From positions 1-32,321 of the IMG/VR virus record IMGVR_UViG_3300042091_002609: 32,321 nt of DNA; one strand, 5' to 3'. A program made the translations under genes and the position numbers. Origin of the DNA: a virus. Below, piece by piece: positions 13,887-21,355 of this stretch (the stretch's first letter is position 1; the number at the start of each line of letters is the position of its first letter). Under the pieces are notes generated by a model. It was not told the origin of the DNA. It did not search any database and saw only the letters and a list, made by a program, of their open reading frames with translations.

Positions 13887-16121
13887 ATGCCGCTTCTCAA
13901 GACCGAATACTTGCACCGGGACACGGGCGCGCCGCCGCCTGCCGCTCCGAACTCGGAAGTGTTCGCTGCCGATGCGCAAGTGTTGCCGTCCACCGCAAAT
14001 GCCAAGGACGGCACCATCGACGTTGTGTGGTACAGCGGGGCGTTCGTGCCTCGAATCGATCGATCCACCGGCGAGCCGTACATGTTGAAGCTCTCCATGG
14101 ACGGCTGCCGGTTCGACCGGCTGAACAACGGTGCGCCGGTCTTCGATACCCACTTCACCGGCGACGATTTCAAGTCGCTGGTGGCCGGCAAGGTTGGCAC
14201 GCGCGCCCAGGTGGGCGTGGTGCGGCGGGCTTGGCCGAACGGCGACAAAGGGATGGCCACGCTGCAGTTCGACATGGGTGATCCGGACGCAACCGAGATG
14301 TTCCGGAAGGCCAGCACCGGCATCCTCCAGAACCTCAGCTTCGGCACCTTTATTTATAAGCGCGAGAAAACCGACATGCAGACCGAGGGCATGCCGGAGG
14401 GCAAGCCGCCGTACCTGAACAATCAGGAAATCGGCATGTTCACGGCCACTGATTGGGAGCCGTTTGAAATCTCCCCGTGCACGGTGCCGGCCGATTTCAA
14501 TACGTGCTTTCTGAGCGCCCAACCCACCGGGGAAATCGCAGTTTTCAGTACGCCGGACTCCGGCGTGTTGGATGCACTTCGGGCAATTAGCCCGCGAAAG
14601 GAGAAACCTGCAATGCCTGAAACAGCGCAGGAAGCGGGCGCGGATGCCCGTGTAGTGAACGAACAGGCTTTGGCCGCCGCGCGGGAAGAGGCGGTCCAGG
14701 CCGAACGCAAGCGCGTCGCCGATATCGAGGCGCTCGGCACCATCCAGGGCGTCGACAAGACCCTCATTAGCGAATTTGTCACCAAGGGTGTCTCGGCCGA
14801 TGTGGCGGGCAAAGAGATCCTTAACAAGCTCGCGAAGAAGGGCACGGAGACGCCGATTACCAGCCTCGGCGCGCCGACGAGCGGCCGCGGCGGCGACGCC
14901 CTGGAGAAGCGGCTCAGTTGCATGCAGATGTCGCTGCTGCTGAGGGCCGATAGCCGGTTCTTCCTGAATCGACATCCGCTGAACGGCCAATTCCTGGGCG
15001 GATGCGGAGAGAAACAACAAGCACAGGCCGAGGAGATGGGGCGGGAATACCGCAACTTCAAACTCATCGAGATGGCCAAGGAGTTTCTGCAACTCAAGGG
15101 CGTCGATCCCAGGGGGATGGACGCGCGGCTCATCGCGGAACTGGCGCTCCGCGGCCCGTCACGCGGCGTCGAATTCTTTGACGGCGCCGAGTCGACCTCC
15201 GACTTCCCCGCTATCCTCGCCAACGTCGCCAACAAGACCTTGCGCCAGGGCTACGAAGCCTATCCCCGCACCTTCCAGCCGTTCTGCAGGCAGATGACGG
15301 CGGCCGACTTCAAGCCTATCAATCGGGTGATGCTCGCCGATGCGCCGTCCCTGCAAAAGCTGAATGAAAAGGGCGAGTACCATCGCGCTCTGCTCACCGA
15401 CAACAACATCAGTTACGCGCTCGCCACCTACGGCGAGATCGTGGCGTTGACTCGCAAGGTCATCATCAACGACGACCTGCAGGCGTTCACGCGCGTCCCC
15501 GCCTTGCTGGGCGTGGCTGCGGCGCGGCTGGAGTCGGACACCGTTTGGGCCATCATCACCTCCAATCCGGCTGCGATTTATGCCGGTGACAAGATCGCCA
15601 CGGCGCTTTTCGCCGCTGCTCACAATAACCTGCTCAGCGGTAGCGCCAGCAGTATCGATCCCACCGTCAATGGCGGCATTCCGGCTGGTACGGGACCGCT
15701 CGTGGCGTTGGGCGAAGGTCGCAAATCGATGCGGCAGCAAAAAGGACCGCAGGGCACCCCGCTCAACCTGGTTCCGCGCTTCATCGCTGTGCCGACCGCA
15801 CTGGAAACTTACGCGCTCCAGCTCGTGTATCCCATCAACATCGCTTCCGCTACCTCGACGGCAGTAGTTCCGGAATGGGTGCGCAGCCTGGTGCCCATCG
15901 TCGAACCCCGCCTGGATGCGGCGAGCGCGACTGGTTGGTATCTGATCGCCGACCCCGCGCAGATCGACACGGTGGAGTACTGCTACCTCGAGGGGCAGCA
16001 GGGCGTGTACGTGGAAACCAAGCAGGGCTTCGAGATCGACGGTGTCGAGATCAAGGCGCGGATGGACTTCGGCGCGGCCGGAATCGACTATCGCGGAATG
16101 CAGCGAAACGCCGGCGAGTAG
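13887..16121 (+). CDS. Prohead protease / scaffold / major capsid fusion
   Basis: One 744-residue frame carries three parts. Residues 1-210: a prohead serine protease with H89 (VFDTHF), S151 (NLSFGTF) and an acidic partner in WEPFEIS (190-196). Residues about 240-345: a charged Ala/Glu-rich helical segment that fits a scaffold or delta domain. Residues about 400-744: an HK97-fold major capsid protein, ending in the typical YCYLEGQQGVYVETKQGFE region and IKARMDFGA. Such protease-capsid fusions are known in tailed phages. An internal start with a strong ribosome binding site at residue 243 (see separate entry) could make the scaffold-capsid part alone, which would solve the problem of equal protease and capsid amounts. 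It follows the ferritin-like gene by 5 bases. Confidence 0.93.
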   Translation: MPLLKTEYLHRDTGAPPPAAPNSEVFAADAQVLPSTANAKDGTIDVVWYSGAFVPRIDRSTGEPYMLKLSMDGCRFDRLNNGAPVFDTHFTGDDFKSLVAGKVGTRAQVGVVRRAWPNGDKGMATLQFDMGDPDATEMFRKASTGILQNLSFGTFIYKREKTDMQTEGMPEGKPPYLNNQEIGMFTATDWEPFEISPCTVPADFNTCFLSAQPTGEIAVFSTPDSGVLDALRAISPRKEKPAMPETAQEAGADARVVNEQALAAAREEAVQAERKRVADIEALGTIQGVDKTLISEFVTKGVSADVAGKEILNKLAKKGTETPITSLGAPTSGRGGDALEKRLSCMQMSLLLRADSRFFLNRHPLNGQFLGGCGEKQQAQAEEMGREYRNFKLIEMAKEFLQLKGVDPRGMDARLIAELALRGPSRGVEFFDGAESTSDFPAILANVANKTLRQGYEAYPRTFQPFCRQMTAADFKPINRVMLADAPSLQKLNEKGEYHRALLTDNNISYALATYGEIVALTRKVIINDDLQAFTRVPALLGVAAARLESDTVWAIITSNPAAIYAGDKIATALFAAAHNNLLSGSASSIDPTVNGGIPAGTGPLVALGEGRKSMRQQKGPQGTPLNLVPRFIAVPTALETYALQLVYPINIASATSTAVVPEWVRSLVPIVEPRLDAASATGWYLIADPAQIDTVEYCYLEGQQGVYVETKQGFEIDGVEIKARMDFGAAGIDYRGMQRNAGE
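14597..14615 (+). promoter_or_regulatory. Internal ribosome binding site and ATG in the capsid fusion
   Basis: AAAGGAGA at 14597-14604 lies 8 bases before an in-frame ATG at 14613 (residue 243 of the fusion). This is among the best Shine-Dalgarno matches in the window and falls at the border of protease and scaffold regions. A product starting here would have 502 residues: scaffold plus capsid. The layout recalls lambda, where the nested Nu3 scaffold gene starts inside C. Confidence 0.65.
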
Positions 16122-16154
16122 GGCGCCGCTGGTACAGGGCAGACCAAACGGGCG

Positions 16155-16172
16155 GGGCGGCGCACGCCGCCC
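16155..16172 (+). promoter_or_regulatory. Hairpin between capsid and cement protein genes
   Basis: GGGCGGC (16155-16161) and GCCGCCC (16166-16172) form a perfect 7-bp stem with a GCAC loop in the 78-base gap. No T run follows. It may protect the capsid mRNA 3' end or partly stop transcription. The next gene has its own AAGGGAG ribosome binding site after it. Confidence 0.5.
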
Positions 16173-16199
16173 TCCCTATCAACTCAAGGGAGATTCCAA

Positions 16200-16994
16200 A
16201 TGCAGAATTACGTTCAGAAAGGTAACACCCTTACCGTGACCGCGCCGTATGCTCTGCTTAGCGGCGGCGGCTGCCAGGTGGGCAACGTCTTCGGCGTCTC
16301 GGTCAACAACCAGAACCCCGGCGATTCCAGTGAACTGGTGGTCGAGGGCGTCTTCGACCTGGCGAAAGATGGCAGTACGTTTGTCTCGGGCGCCAAGGTC
16401 TACTGGGACAATAACCAGCAGTTGACCACAGCTAACACGCTAACGGCGACGGGTGGGTCCACCAAGGAAATCGGGTTCGCGGTGCTGGACCAGGCCAGCG
16501 GAACTGCTGCGCCTGGCGGGGCGACTACCGACTTTACCGTGCGCGTGCGTCTGGTCCCGACCGGATTCACCCCGGTGGGCTCGGCGGATCTCGATCCTTC
16601 CGTGCTTCAGAAGACGGTCGTCGCTCTCACGGCGGCCCAGATCATGGGCATGAATGCCGCGCCGGTGAACATCCTGCCAGCGCCGGCTTCCGGCCAAGCG
16701 CTCGTTATTGACCAGATTGCGGTCGAGGTCAAACCGGGCACCGTCCAGTTCGCGGGCGGCGGCGCGGTCAGCCTTCCGTATCAGAGTGGTGGAGTTACGC
16801 CGCACTCCTCCAATATTCCCGCCGCGACCGTCACTGCGGCGGCGCAGAGTCTCAACGTTCTGCCAGTTCCGGCCGCTGTCGTACAGCCGCCGGTCGCCAC
16901 CGGTTTGAACATCACCAACGGCACCGCGCCGTTCACCGCCGGCAACGGCATCATGGTCGTGACGGTGTTCTACTCCGTCGTGACGCTCCAGTAG
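16200..16994 (+). CDS. DUF2190 capsid cement/decoration protein with extra C-terminal domain
   Basis: Product of 264 residues. The first ~120 (MQNYVQKGNTLTVTAPYALL, GCQVGNVFGVSVNN, VVEGVFDLAKDG, AKVYWDNNQQ, IGFAVLDQASG, DFTVRVRLVPTG) are a DUF2190 domain, known as a cement or decoration protein on capsids. The remaining ~140 form a second beta-rich unit, from VVALTAAQIMGMNAAPVNIL to GIMVVTVFYSVV, similar to an independent phage structural domain found as a separate protein elsewhere; here it is fused. ATG 16200 has AAGGGAG in front. Its place directly after the capsid gene matches lambda gpD function by position. Confidence 0.85.
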   Translation: MQNYVQKGNTLTVTAPYALLSGGGCQVGNVFGVSVNNQNPGDSSELVVEGVFDLAKDGSTFVSGAKVYWDNNQQLTTANTLTATGGSTKEIGFAVLDQASGTAAPGGATTDFTVRVRLVPTGFTPVGSADLDPSVLQKTVVALTAAQIMGMNAAPVNILPAPASGQALVIDQIAVEVKPGTVQFAGGGAVSLPYQSGGVTPHSSNIPAATVTAAAQSLNVLPVPAAVVQPPVATGLNITNGTAPFTAGNGIMVVTVFYSVVTLQ

Positions 16995-17024
16995 TCTTCG
17001 TCGTTTGCTCCTTGTATCCGTCTT

Positions 17025-17054
17025 CGGGGCGGCTGCCATCCCGCCCCGGTTTTT
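17025..17054 (+). terminator. Intrinsic terminator-like hairpin after the capsid module
   Basis: CGGGGCGG (17025-17032) pairs with CCGCCCCG (17041-17048) over an 8-base loop and is followed by GTTTTT (17049-17054). This is the best intrinsic terminator in the window. It lies 31 bases after the DUF2190 stop and 14 bases before the next ATG, so it probably lowers transcription from highly expressed head genes into tail genes. Confidence 0.7.
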
Positions 17055-17067
17055 CTCCTCGAAGCCC

Positions 17068-17397
17068 ATGTCTGACTGGTTTGCGATCAGCGCGAATGTG
17101 AACAGTATCCTGCAGAACGCATTCGGCGAGCCGGTGGTATACCAGCCGATGAAGGCGGGTAAGCCGGTCGGCGCTCCGTTGACCATCACCGTGGTTCGTC
17201 GTCTCCGCGAGCGAATGGAAGCGGGCGCGGTGGCCAGCATGGAGGAGATCGAAATCAATCCGGCCGACCTTCCGAACACGCCACTCCGCGGTGATGTCGT
17301 TACCGCGTGGGGATCGCAATTTGTGGTGAGCACGGTCCGCCAGCCCGATCCGTATGGGATGGTCCATGTGACATTGACGTTCCAGCCACAGCAATGA
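17068..17397 (+). CDS. Head-tail connector, FII-like
   Basis: From ATG 17068 the product has 109 residues, near the 117 of lambda gpFII. The longer frame from 17005 would read through the terminator hairpin and adds unlikely residues. Pattern: DWFAISANVNSILQNAFGEP, VVYQPMKAGKPVG, LTITVVRRLRERME, a loop, VVTAWGSQFVVSTVRQPDP and MVHVTLTFQP, a small beta-barrel layout expected of FII-like stoppers that bridge head and tail. Its stop overlaps the next ATG. The family call leans on position and length. Confidence 0.65.
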   Translation: MSDWFAISANVNSILQNAFGEPVVYQPMKAGKPVGAPLTITVVRRLRERMEAGAVASMEEIEINPADLPNTPLRGDVVTAWGSQFVVSTVRQPDPYGMVHVTLTFQPQQ

Positions 17398-17891
17398 TCA
17401 ACCCCAAAACCATCCTGGCAGAGTGGGTGACCGCGCTTCAGGCGTTGCCCAATCTGATGGAAGCACTGGGCGGCAACGCCAGCTCGATTCAGTTCTACTC
17501 GGAGAACACCACCGTCTTCGGCCAGCCCACGCAGAACAACGTCCGATTGGCCATCCTTTCAATGCCGCCTGGATCGATCCTGATCGCGTGGCAGGGCACG
17601 GCATCGGGCAGACTCGGTAACGCTCTGGTGTTCGTTCACGACTTCGCGCTTTACCTTCGCGCGCCAGAGACCCCGAGCGTCGGCTACGAGGATCTTTTCA
17701 ATTGGATCGTGAACGACATTCCGGAAGGTGGCACGCTCAGGATGCTGCACACCCAGGTGGACTCAAACTGTGAGCCGATGGATTTCTACCTTCCGTCGGC
17801 CAGGCGCAACACCATCGTTATTAGCGCGGACGGCGCGACCTTCGAGTACTTCGAAGTGCCGGTACGACTGATCGAATCTTACAACCCATAA
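17394..17891 (+). CDS. Probable tail terminator (gpU-like position)
   Basis: Product of 165 residues from ATG 17394, overlapping the upstream stop (ATGA). It starts MINPKTILAEWVTALQALP, then has a mixed alpha/beta core: RLAILSMPPGSILIAWQG, ALVFVHDFALYLRAPE, YEDLFNWIVNDIPEGG and a final strand FEYFEVPVRLIESYNP. The alpha/beta fold and the slot between the FII-like gene and the tail tube fit a tail terminator protein, which caps the tube and joins it to the head. No sequence signature proves it. Confidence 0.55.
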   Translation: MINPKTILAEWVTALQALPNLMEALGGNASSIQFYSENTTVFGQPTQNNVRLAILSMPPGSILIAWQGTASGRLGNALVFVHDFALYLRAPETPSVGYEDLFNWIVNDIPEGGTLRMLHTQVDSNCEPMDFYLPSARRNTIVISADGATFEYFEVPVRLIESYNP

Positions 17892-17920
17892 GCCCGGTTG
17901 CGGCCGGATCGAGGACAAAG

Positions 17921-18082
17921 ATGAGTGTTCCCGTGGTGTATCTGGAGTCGCCGCAAGGTGACGAAATCAAGGAAGTCCCGGCGACCGCCGCCTCTCTCAC
18001 ACCCCTGATGGCCGCTGGCTGGCATCAAGTGCCGGCGCCGACGCCGCCGAGGTCTGCGGCCGCTCCCAAGGAGACGAAATAG
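17921..18082 (+). CDS. 53-residue protein before the tail tube
   Basis: A short ORF from ATG 17921 with GAGGAC in front. It reads SVPVVYLESPQGDEIKEVP, then a short helix LTPLMAAGWHQV and a Pro/Ala-rich basic tail ending KETK. Its stop is one base before the tail tube ATG. Similar very short genes sit before tail tube genes in other siphophages, but I recognise no named family. Coding is supported by its fit between two genes and by the ribosome binding site. Confidence 0.55.
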   Translation: MSVPVVYLESPQGDEIKEVPATAASLTPLMAAGWHQVPAPTPPRSAAAPKETK

Positions 18083-18083
18083 C

Positions 18084-19121
18084 ATGGCCAATATCAATGA
18101 ACTGATGGATGGCTGGAGCTATGGCCAGCAGAGTAACATCATTACGCCGAACACGACGGCCATCTGGCGGTACACGAACCTGAACACGAAACCTTGGGCC
18201 AAGGTCCCCGTCAACGAGGACGACCGGGCCGAGATCGGCAAGGGGCATGAGTTCCCGACGCAATTGTTCAAGTCGCACTACAACATGCCGACGTACGAGA
18301 TCTCGAAATACTGCTCGTCGGAGTTTCTGGCATGGGTGATGGCGTTTTCGCTGGGGAATGTGACCGTCGCCGGCAGCGCCGCGCCGTACAGCTATATCAT
18401 CGTGCCGGCGTTGGGCGCCACCAACCCCACCGGCCTGGAGTTGCCGTACTTCTCGTTCGTTCAGCAGATCCGCCCGGGCGGCTCGGCGGTGCTTGACGAA
18501 ATCCTGGTGGGCTGCGCCATCAAAGGATGGAAGCTGGCTATTAAGAATTCGCCCGGTCGCTCCAGCGCGACGTGCTCGTGCGAGTGCGTCGCTACCGGCC
18601 AGTACACCACGCCCAGTGGCGTGACGTTGCCGGCGGTGGCGACGCCCCATGAGTTCAACGCCAGCATGGTGAGCGCGTTGACGATCAACGGCATCAACTA
18701 TCTCACCGGCGGCAGCGGAAAGCAGTTTGTCTCCCTCGATGCTTCCTGGGAAAACAATTTCCGGCCTGGCTTTTTTCCGGGATCGGGAGCGCAGGACGGC
18801 TATCAAATCCAGGGACGCTTCGAGTGGGGCGACCGTTCGTTCGCGGTGCAATTCGTGGTGCGCGTCCAGTCCGGCTCGTTGGAATACGCCAACCTGATCA
18901 ATCAGACCACCGGCCCGGCCACGATCACGTTCACTCGCGACACAAACAATTCCTTCACGATGGACATCCAGTCGATGGGATTCAACGTCGTCGAACTGTC
19001 GAACACTGATGGCATCGCCACTATGCAGGTCACCGGCGTGCAGTTGTACGACCCCACCAACGGCTTGGTGACCATGTCGATCACCACGCCGCAGAACGGC
19101 ATCTGCCAGGCGGCGGCGTAG
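18084..19121 (+). CDS. Major tail tube protein
   Basis: Product of 345 residues. N-terminus MANINELMDGWSYGQQSNI, then an Ile/Val/Ser-rich beta core with many Gly-Asn-Thr turns; IKGWKLAIKNSPGRSSATCS and FVVRVQSGSLEYANLI are typical tube-forming beta-sandwich stretches, and the C-terminus has FTMDIQSMGFNVVEL and GVQLYDPTNGLVTM. Its place before two chaperone-slot genes and the tape measure is the expected one for gpV-like tube proteins. At 345 residues it is longer than many tube proteins, so an extra surface domain is possible. Confidence 0.8.
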   Translation: MANINELMDGWSYGQQSNIITPNTTAIWRYTNLNTKPWAKVPVNEDDRAEIGKGHEFPTQLFKSHYNMPTYEISKYCSSEFLAWVMAFSLGNVTVAGSAAPYSYIIVPALGATNPTGLELPYFSFVQQIRPGGSAVLDEILVGCAIKGWKLAIKNSPGRSSATCSCECVATGQYTTPSGVTLPAVATPHEFNASMVSALTINGINYLTGGSGKQFVSLDASWENNFRPGFFPGSGAQDGYQIQGRFEWGDRSFAVQFVVRVQSGSLEYANLINQTTGPATITFTRDTNNSFTMDIQSMGFNVVELSNTDGIATMQVTGVQLYDPTNGLVTMSITTPQNGICQAAA

Positions 19122-19155
19122 GTCCCGAGGTGAATTCCCCAATTTTGAAGGTCAT

Positions 19156-19764
19156 ATGGAACAGACGACAAAGGCGGTATTTGATGCGACGAAGCCCATC
19201 GTGGTGCCGATTCTGTCGGGCGGCGAGAAGCGCTGCGAGGTGCGATTCCCGACCGACGACGAGTGGTGTGCCTGGGCCCGCGCCCAGCGCACCGTTCGCC
19301 ACTTCCTGGGACGGGGGAAGTCGCAGAGCGAAGACCTCGATCTGCCCAAGATCAACGCGGAGTTGTTCGCCAAGGTTCGAACCGACAAGGACGGACCCGA
19401 GTTCGACGACGCCGAGGCTGGCTTGGTGATTGGCCGCGTCGAACGGTGCGCCGTGACCGGCATCGACCGTCAGGGAAACAATTACCGGATCGACATGAAG
19501 GTGCCGGGTGCGCGGGTGGCGCACGTGTTGCGCATGCCCACCGCCAAGGAGATGCAGGACCACGAACGGGCCTCCACCAGTGTCGTTGCGGCGCGGCGTT
19601 CCATCGAGACGCGAGCGTTTCTGGAGCCTAGCGGGTTGCTTTATGACAAGCTGCACGTGTCGCACGACGGCTATGCCGCCGCGGTGCCGATCGTCCACAA
19701 GTCCGCTGCCGTGTCCGAGGTTATAGCGCAACTGGCCATCGAGGGCGACGACGACCCGGAATAG
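19156..19764 (+). CDS. Protein in tail assembly chaperone position (gpG-like)
   Basis: Product of 202 residues. Starts EQTTKAVFDATKPIVVPI, then CEVRFPTDDEWCAWARAQRTV, a helical middle and an acidic C-terminus ending AIEGDDDPE. The slot after the tail tube and before the tape measure is that of chaperones such as lambda gpG, which keep the tape measure soluble. No slippery heptamer is obvious near the end, so a lambda-type G/GT frameshift is not supported. The next gene starts 30 bases later, inside a hairpin. Confidence 0.6.
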   Translation: MEQTTKAVFDATKPIVVPILSGGEKRCEVRFPTDDEWCAWARAQRTVRHFLGRGKSQSEDLDLPKINAELFAKVRTDKDGPEFDDAEAGLVIGRVERCAVTGIDRQGNNYRIDMKVPGARVAHVLRMPTAKEMQDHERASTSVVAARRSIETRAFLEPSGLLYDKLHVSHDGYAAAVPIVHKSAAVSEVIAQLAIEGDDDPE

Positions 19765-19767
19765 CCG

Positions 19768-19794
19768 CGCCCGACTCCCCGGAGGGGCCGGGCG
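19768..19794 (+). promoter_or_regulatory. Hairpin covering the ribosome binding site of the 19794 gene
   Basis: CGCCCG (19768-19773) pairs with CGGGCG (19789-19794), and CCCC (19777-19780) with GGGG (19784-19787). The structure sequesters the Shine-Dalgarno sequence GGAGGGG (19781-19787) and touches the GTG start at 19794. Ribosomes ending at 19764 would sit next to it, so translation of the second gene may depend on translation of the first. Confidence 0.5.
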
Positions 19795-20210
19795 TGCGGT
19801 TCCTGATTCGTTCGTCCATCCGTCAGGGCTCGCTCTGCGGGAAAGAGGAAGACTGTCCTGACCGCGTTTTCCGGTGCCGGCAATGCGGCTATTCCGCGAG
19901 CACCGAACTCGACGGCTGCCCGGCCTGCGGCGCCGGCTGGAAAGCCATAGATGTGAGTCATGGCCCGGCTTGCCCGAGGAACTTGCTCGACGAAGCGATG
20001 GATACGCCCAACGGGATTCTGGTTCGGCGTTCCTTCCGGCTGTTCAACGCCAAGGCGATTGGCCTCTCGATCACGCTCGACGATATCACCGAAGAAGAAT
20101 TCCGCGTGATTGAGCTGATCGATGTCGAACAGAAGGAACACCTGGCGGCTGAAGATCGCGATGCCAAGAGCTTCCAGGAGTTGCTGATCCGGAAGCTGTC
20201 GCGACGGTGA
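19794..20210 (+). CDS. Zinc-ribbon protein in the second tail-chaperone slot
   Basis: Product of 138 residues from GTG 19794. Four cysteines, CRQC near residue 28 and CPAC near residue 42, form a zinc ribbon; CGKEEDC before it adds two more. The C-terminal third is helical and acidic: LDDITEEEFRVIELIDVEQK and FQELLIRKLSRR. That end resembles chaperone or adaptor helices more than a nuclease. In lambda this slot is taken by the T part of gpGT, which binds the tube protein. I infer a tail-assembly adaptor but the zinc ribbon is unusual for such a protein. Confidence 0.6.
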   Translation: MRFLIRSSIRQGSLCGKEEDCPDRVFRCRQCGYSASTELDGCPACGAGWKAIDVSHGPACPRNLLDEAMDTPNGILVRRSFRLFNAKAIGLSITLDDITEEEFRVIELIDVEQKEHLAAEDRDAKSFQELLIRKLSRR

Positions 20211-20212
20211 TG

Positions 20213-20383
20213 CTATTTCTTCCGGGTTTTCTTTGGCGGTTTTGGCTCCCAGATCGCCTTCGCGGCGGCGTCTTCCTTCACAAACTCCGCCGCGCGCTCC
20301 AGAAATTCGAGCTTCTCTGCCTTCGAGAGACCTGATTCCTGCAATAGGTCCAGCAAACGGCGGTAAAACTGGAGGGAAGTCAT
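20213..20383 (-). CDS. 56-residue protein on the - strand
   Basis: Reading from ATG 20383 gives MTSLQFYRRLLDLLQESG, then LSKAEKLEFLERAAEFVKED and a basic tail AIWEPKPPKKTRKK. The amphipathic helical composition and the absence of stops look like real coding. The ATG follows a TGA by three bases (TGA-TTC-ATG), so translation could be coupled to the frameshifted ORF upstream. Unknown family. It lies in opposite orientation to all structural genes around it and may be a small accessory gene. Confidence 0.6.
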   Translation of the reverse strand: MTSLQFYRRLLDLLQESGLSKAEKLEFLERAAEFVKEDAAAKAIWEPKPPKKTRKK

Positions 20384-20386
20384 GAA

Positions 20387-20591
20387 TCAGCAGCCGTGCT
20401 CGGCGACGTGGCGCTTAACCGCGACACCCGCCGCCTCGGACTTGGCCTTGGCATCATCAGCAATGCCCCGCAATCGCATACTCTGCCCGGTTGACAGTTC
20501 GCCTCGCCCGGTTGAGTTCTCGGATGGCATGCGAGTATTCGAGGCTGAATCGATGGTGCTCCTCCACAAGCCTAGCTTTCTCTTCGCACAT
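20387..20591 (-). pseudogene. Frameshifted small ORF, N- and C-parts in different frames
   Basis: From ATG 20591 the - strand reads MCEEKARLVEEHHRFSLEYS, then HAIRELNRARRTVNRAEYAI and stops at TGA 20457. A second frame continues without a gap as LRGIADDAKAKSEAAG then VAVKRHVAEHGC and stops at 20387. Joined by a single-base shift around 20457-20475 the two make one helical protein of about 68 residues. I recall many short acidobacterial ORFs with an MCEE-like start and an EHGC end, and this joined product has that shape. A sequencing error or programmed frameshift cannot be ruled out. Confidence 0.6.
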
Positions 20592-20826
20592 CGCACAGTG
20601 CCTATCGCTGCTCGACAGCCCTCAAACCTGACAGGCAATCTATGTCGACCTGGACTAGGTCCGGATGCAGCAACCCAGTTCCAGGTCGTCGTCCATTTAT
20701 TCTTAAGTTCACAATTGTATCAAAGCAGTTCTCCCGGTCTGGAATGCGGTGAAGCCAGCGCGCGCACCACCGCCACGCGAGCCGGTTAAGCCGGTCTAGC
20801 GCGCCCTACCAAGGTTGCCCCTTTCT
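20592..20826. other. Gene-free interval with AT-rich island
   Basis: No convincing gene is seen on either strand. The stretch around 20695-20735 is much richer in A/T than its surroundings (TTTATTCTTAAGTTCACAAT, then TGTATCAAAG), and on the - strand it contains TTGATA, close to a -35 box; no good -10 box is evident. It is the likely promoter area of the - strand cassette. The + strand part leads into the gpG/gp10-like gene. Confidence 0.4.
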
Positions 20827-21354
20827 ATGCCCCGTTTCCAAACTGTCATCCGCCACGCCCGCTTTGTCTATTCGCCATACACCGCGGAAGAGATGCTGGG
20901 CTTCGGCGAACTGCTAGCCGATACGATCCGCGCCCGTATCCAGAGCGGCCAGAACATCTACGACCAAGCGGCGGCCCCGCTGAAGCCGGGACTCCCTGGC
21001 CGGCGGGGTTATCCGGACTTCAAAGCTGCTCGGGGACTCCAGCCCATTCGCGACTGGATCTGGAGTGGTCACACTCTGCGGTGCCTCACGGTGCTTACCG
21101 TAAACGAGAATCGCGCCGTCATCGGCTTCCTCGATGAGGCATTTCCCGGCCGGAGCCAAACGGCCTCGCAGATCGCCTTCTACAACAATCAGCGCGAGCA
21201 CCAGTGGGGCGTGTCGCCGCGCGATCGTGCCGTGGTCGTCGCGGCAATGATCAACTACAGGCCTCTCGTGGTTGTGGCCGGAGGCACGGAGTTGGCCGGC
21301 TATCGGCAGTATGGCGCCGCGGTGTATTTCTCGGGGCTCAGGCGGGCAGCGTGA
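20827..21354 (+). CDS. gpG/gp10-like virion morphogenesis protein
   Basis: From ATG 20827 the product has 175 residues; a TTG at 20815 would add four. The pattern VYSPYTAEEMLGFGELLADT, RARIQSGQNIYDQAAAPLKP, KAARGLQPIRDWIWSGHTLR, VGFLDEAF-like turns and HQWGVSPRDRAVVVAAM is similar to phage virion morphogenesis proteins (Mu gpG / HK97 gp10-like), where a 'G.nv....W.pLkp' motif and a C-terminal 'FGls..d' motif occur. Those proteins complete the tail or neck. In most siphophages this gene precedes the tail tube; here it sits directly before the tape measure. Confidence 0.65.
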   Translation: MPRFQTVIRHARFVYSPYTAEEMLGFGELLADTIRARIQSGQNIYDQAAAPLKPGLPGRRGYPDFKAARGLQPIRDWIWSGHTLRCLTVLTVNENRAVIGFLDEAFPGRSQTASQIAFYNNQREHQWGVSPRDRAVVVAAMINYRPLVVVAGGTELAGYRQYGAAVYFSGLRRAA

Positions 21355-21355
21355 C

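Noticed and set aside
19700-19800. A lambda-type programmed frameshift between the tail chaperone genes
   Set aside because: No slippery heptamer is seen and the second gene has its own SD and GTG start.
20382-20789. A 135-residue + frame over the reverse cassette
   Set aside because: Its Ser/Pro-rich sequence shows no pattern, whereas both - strand frames read as ordinary helical proteins.
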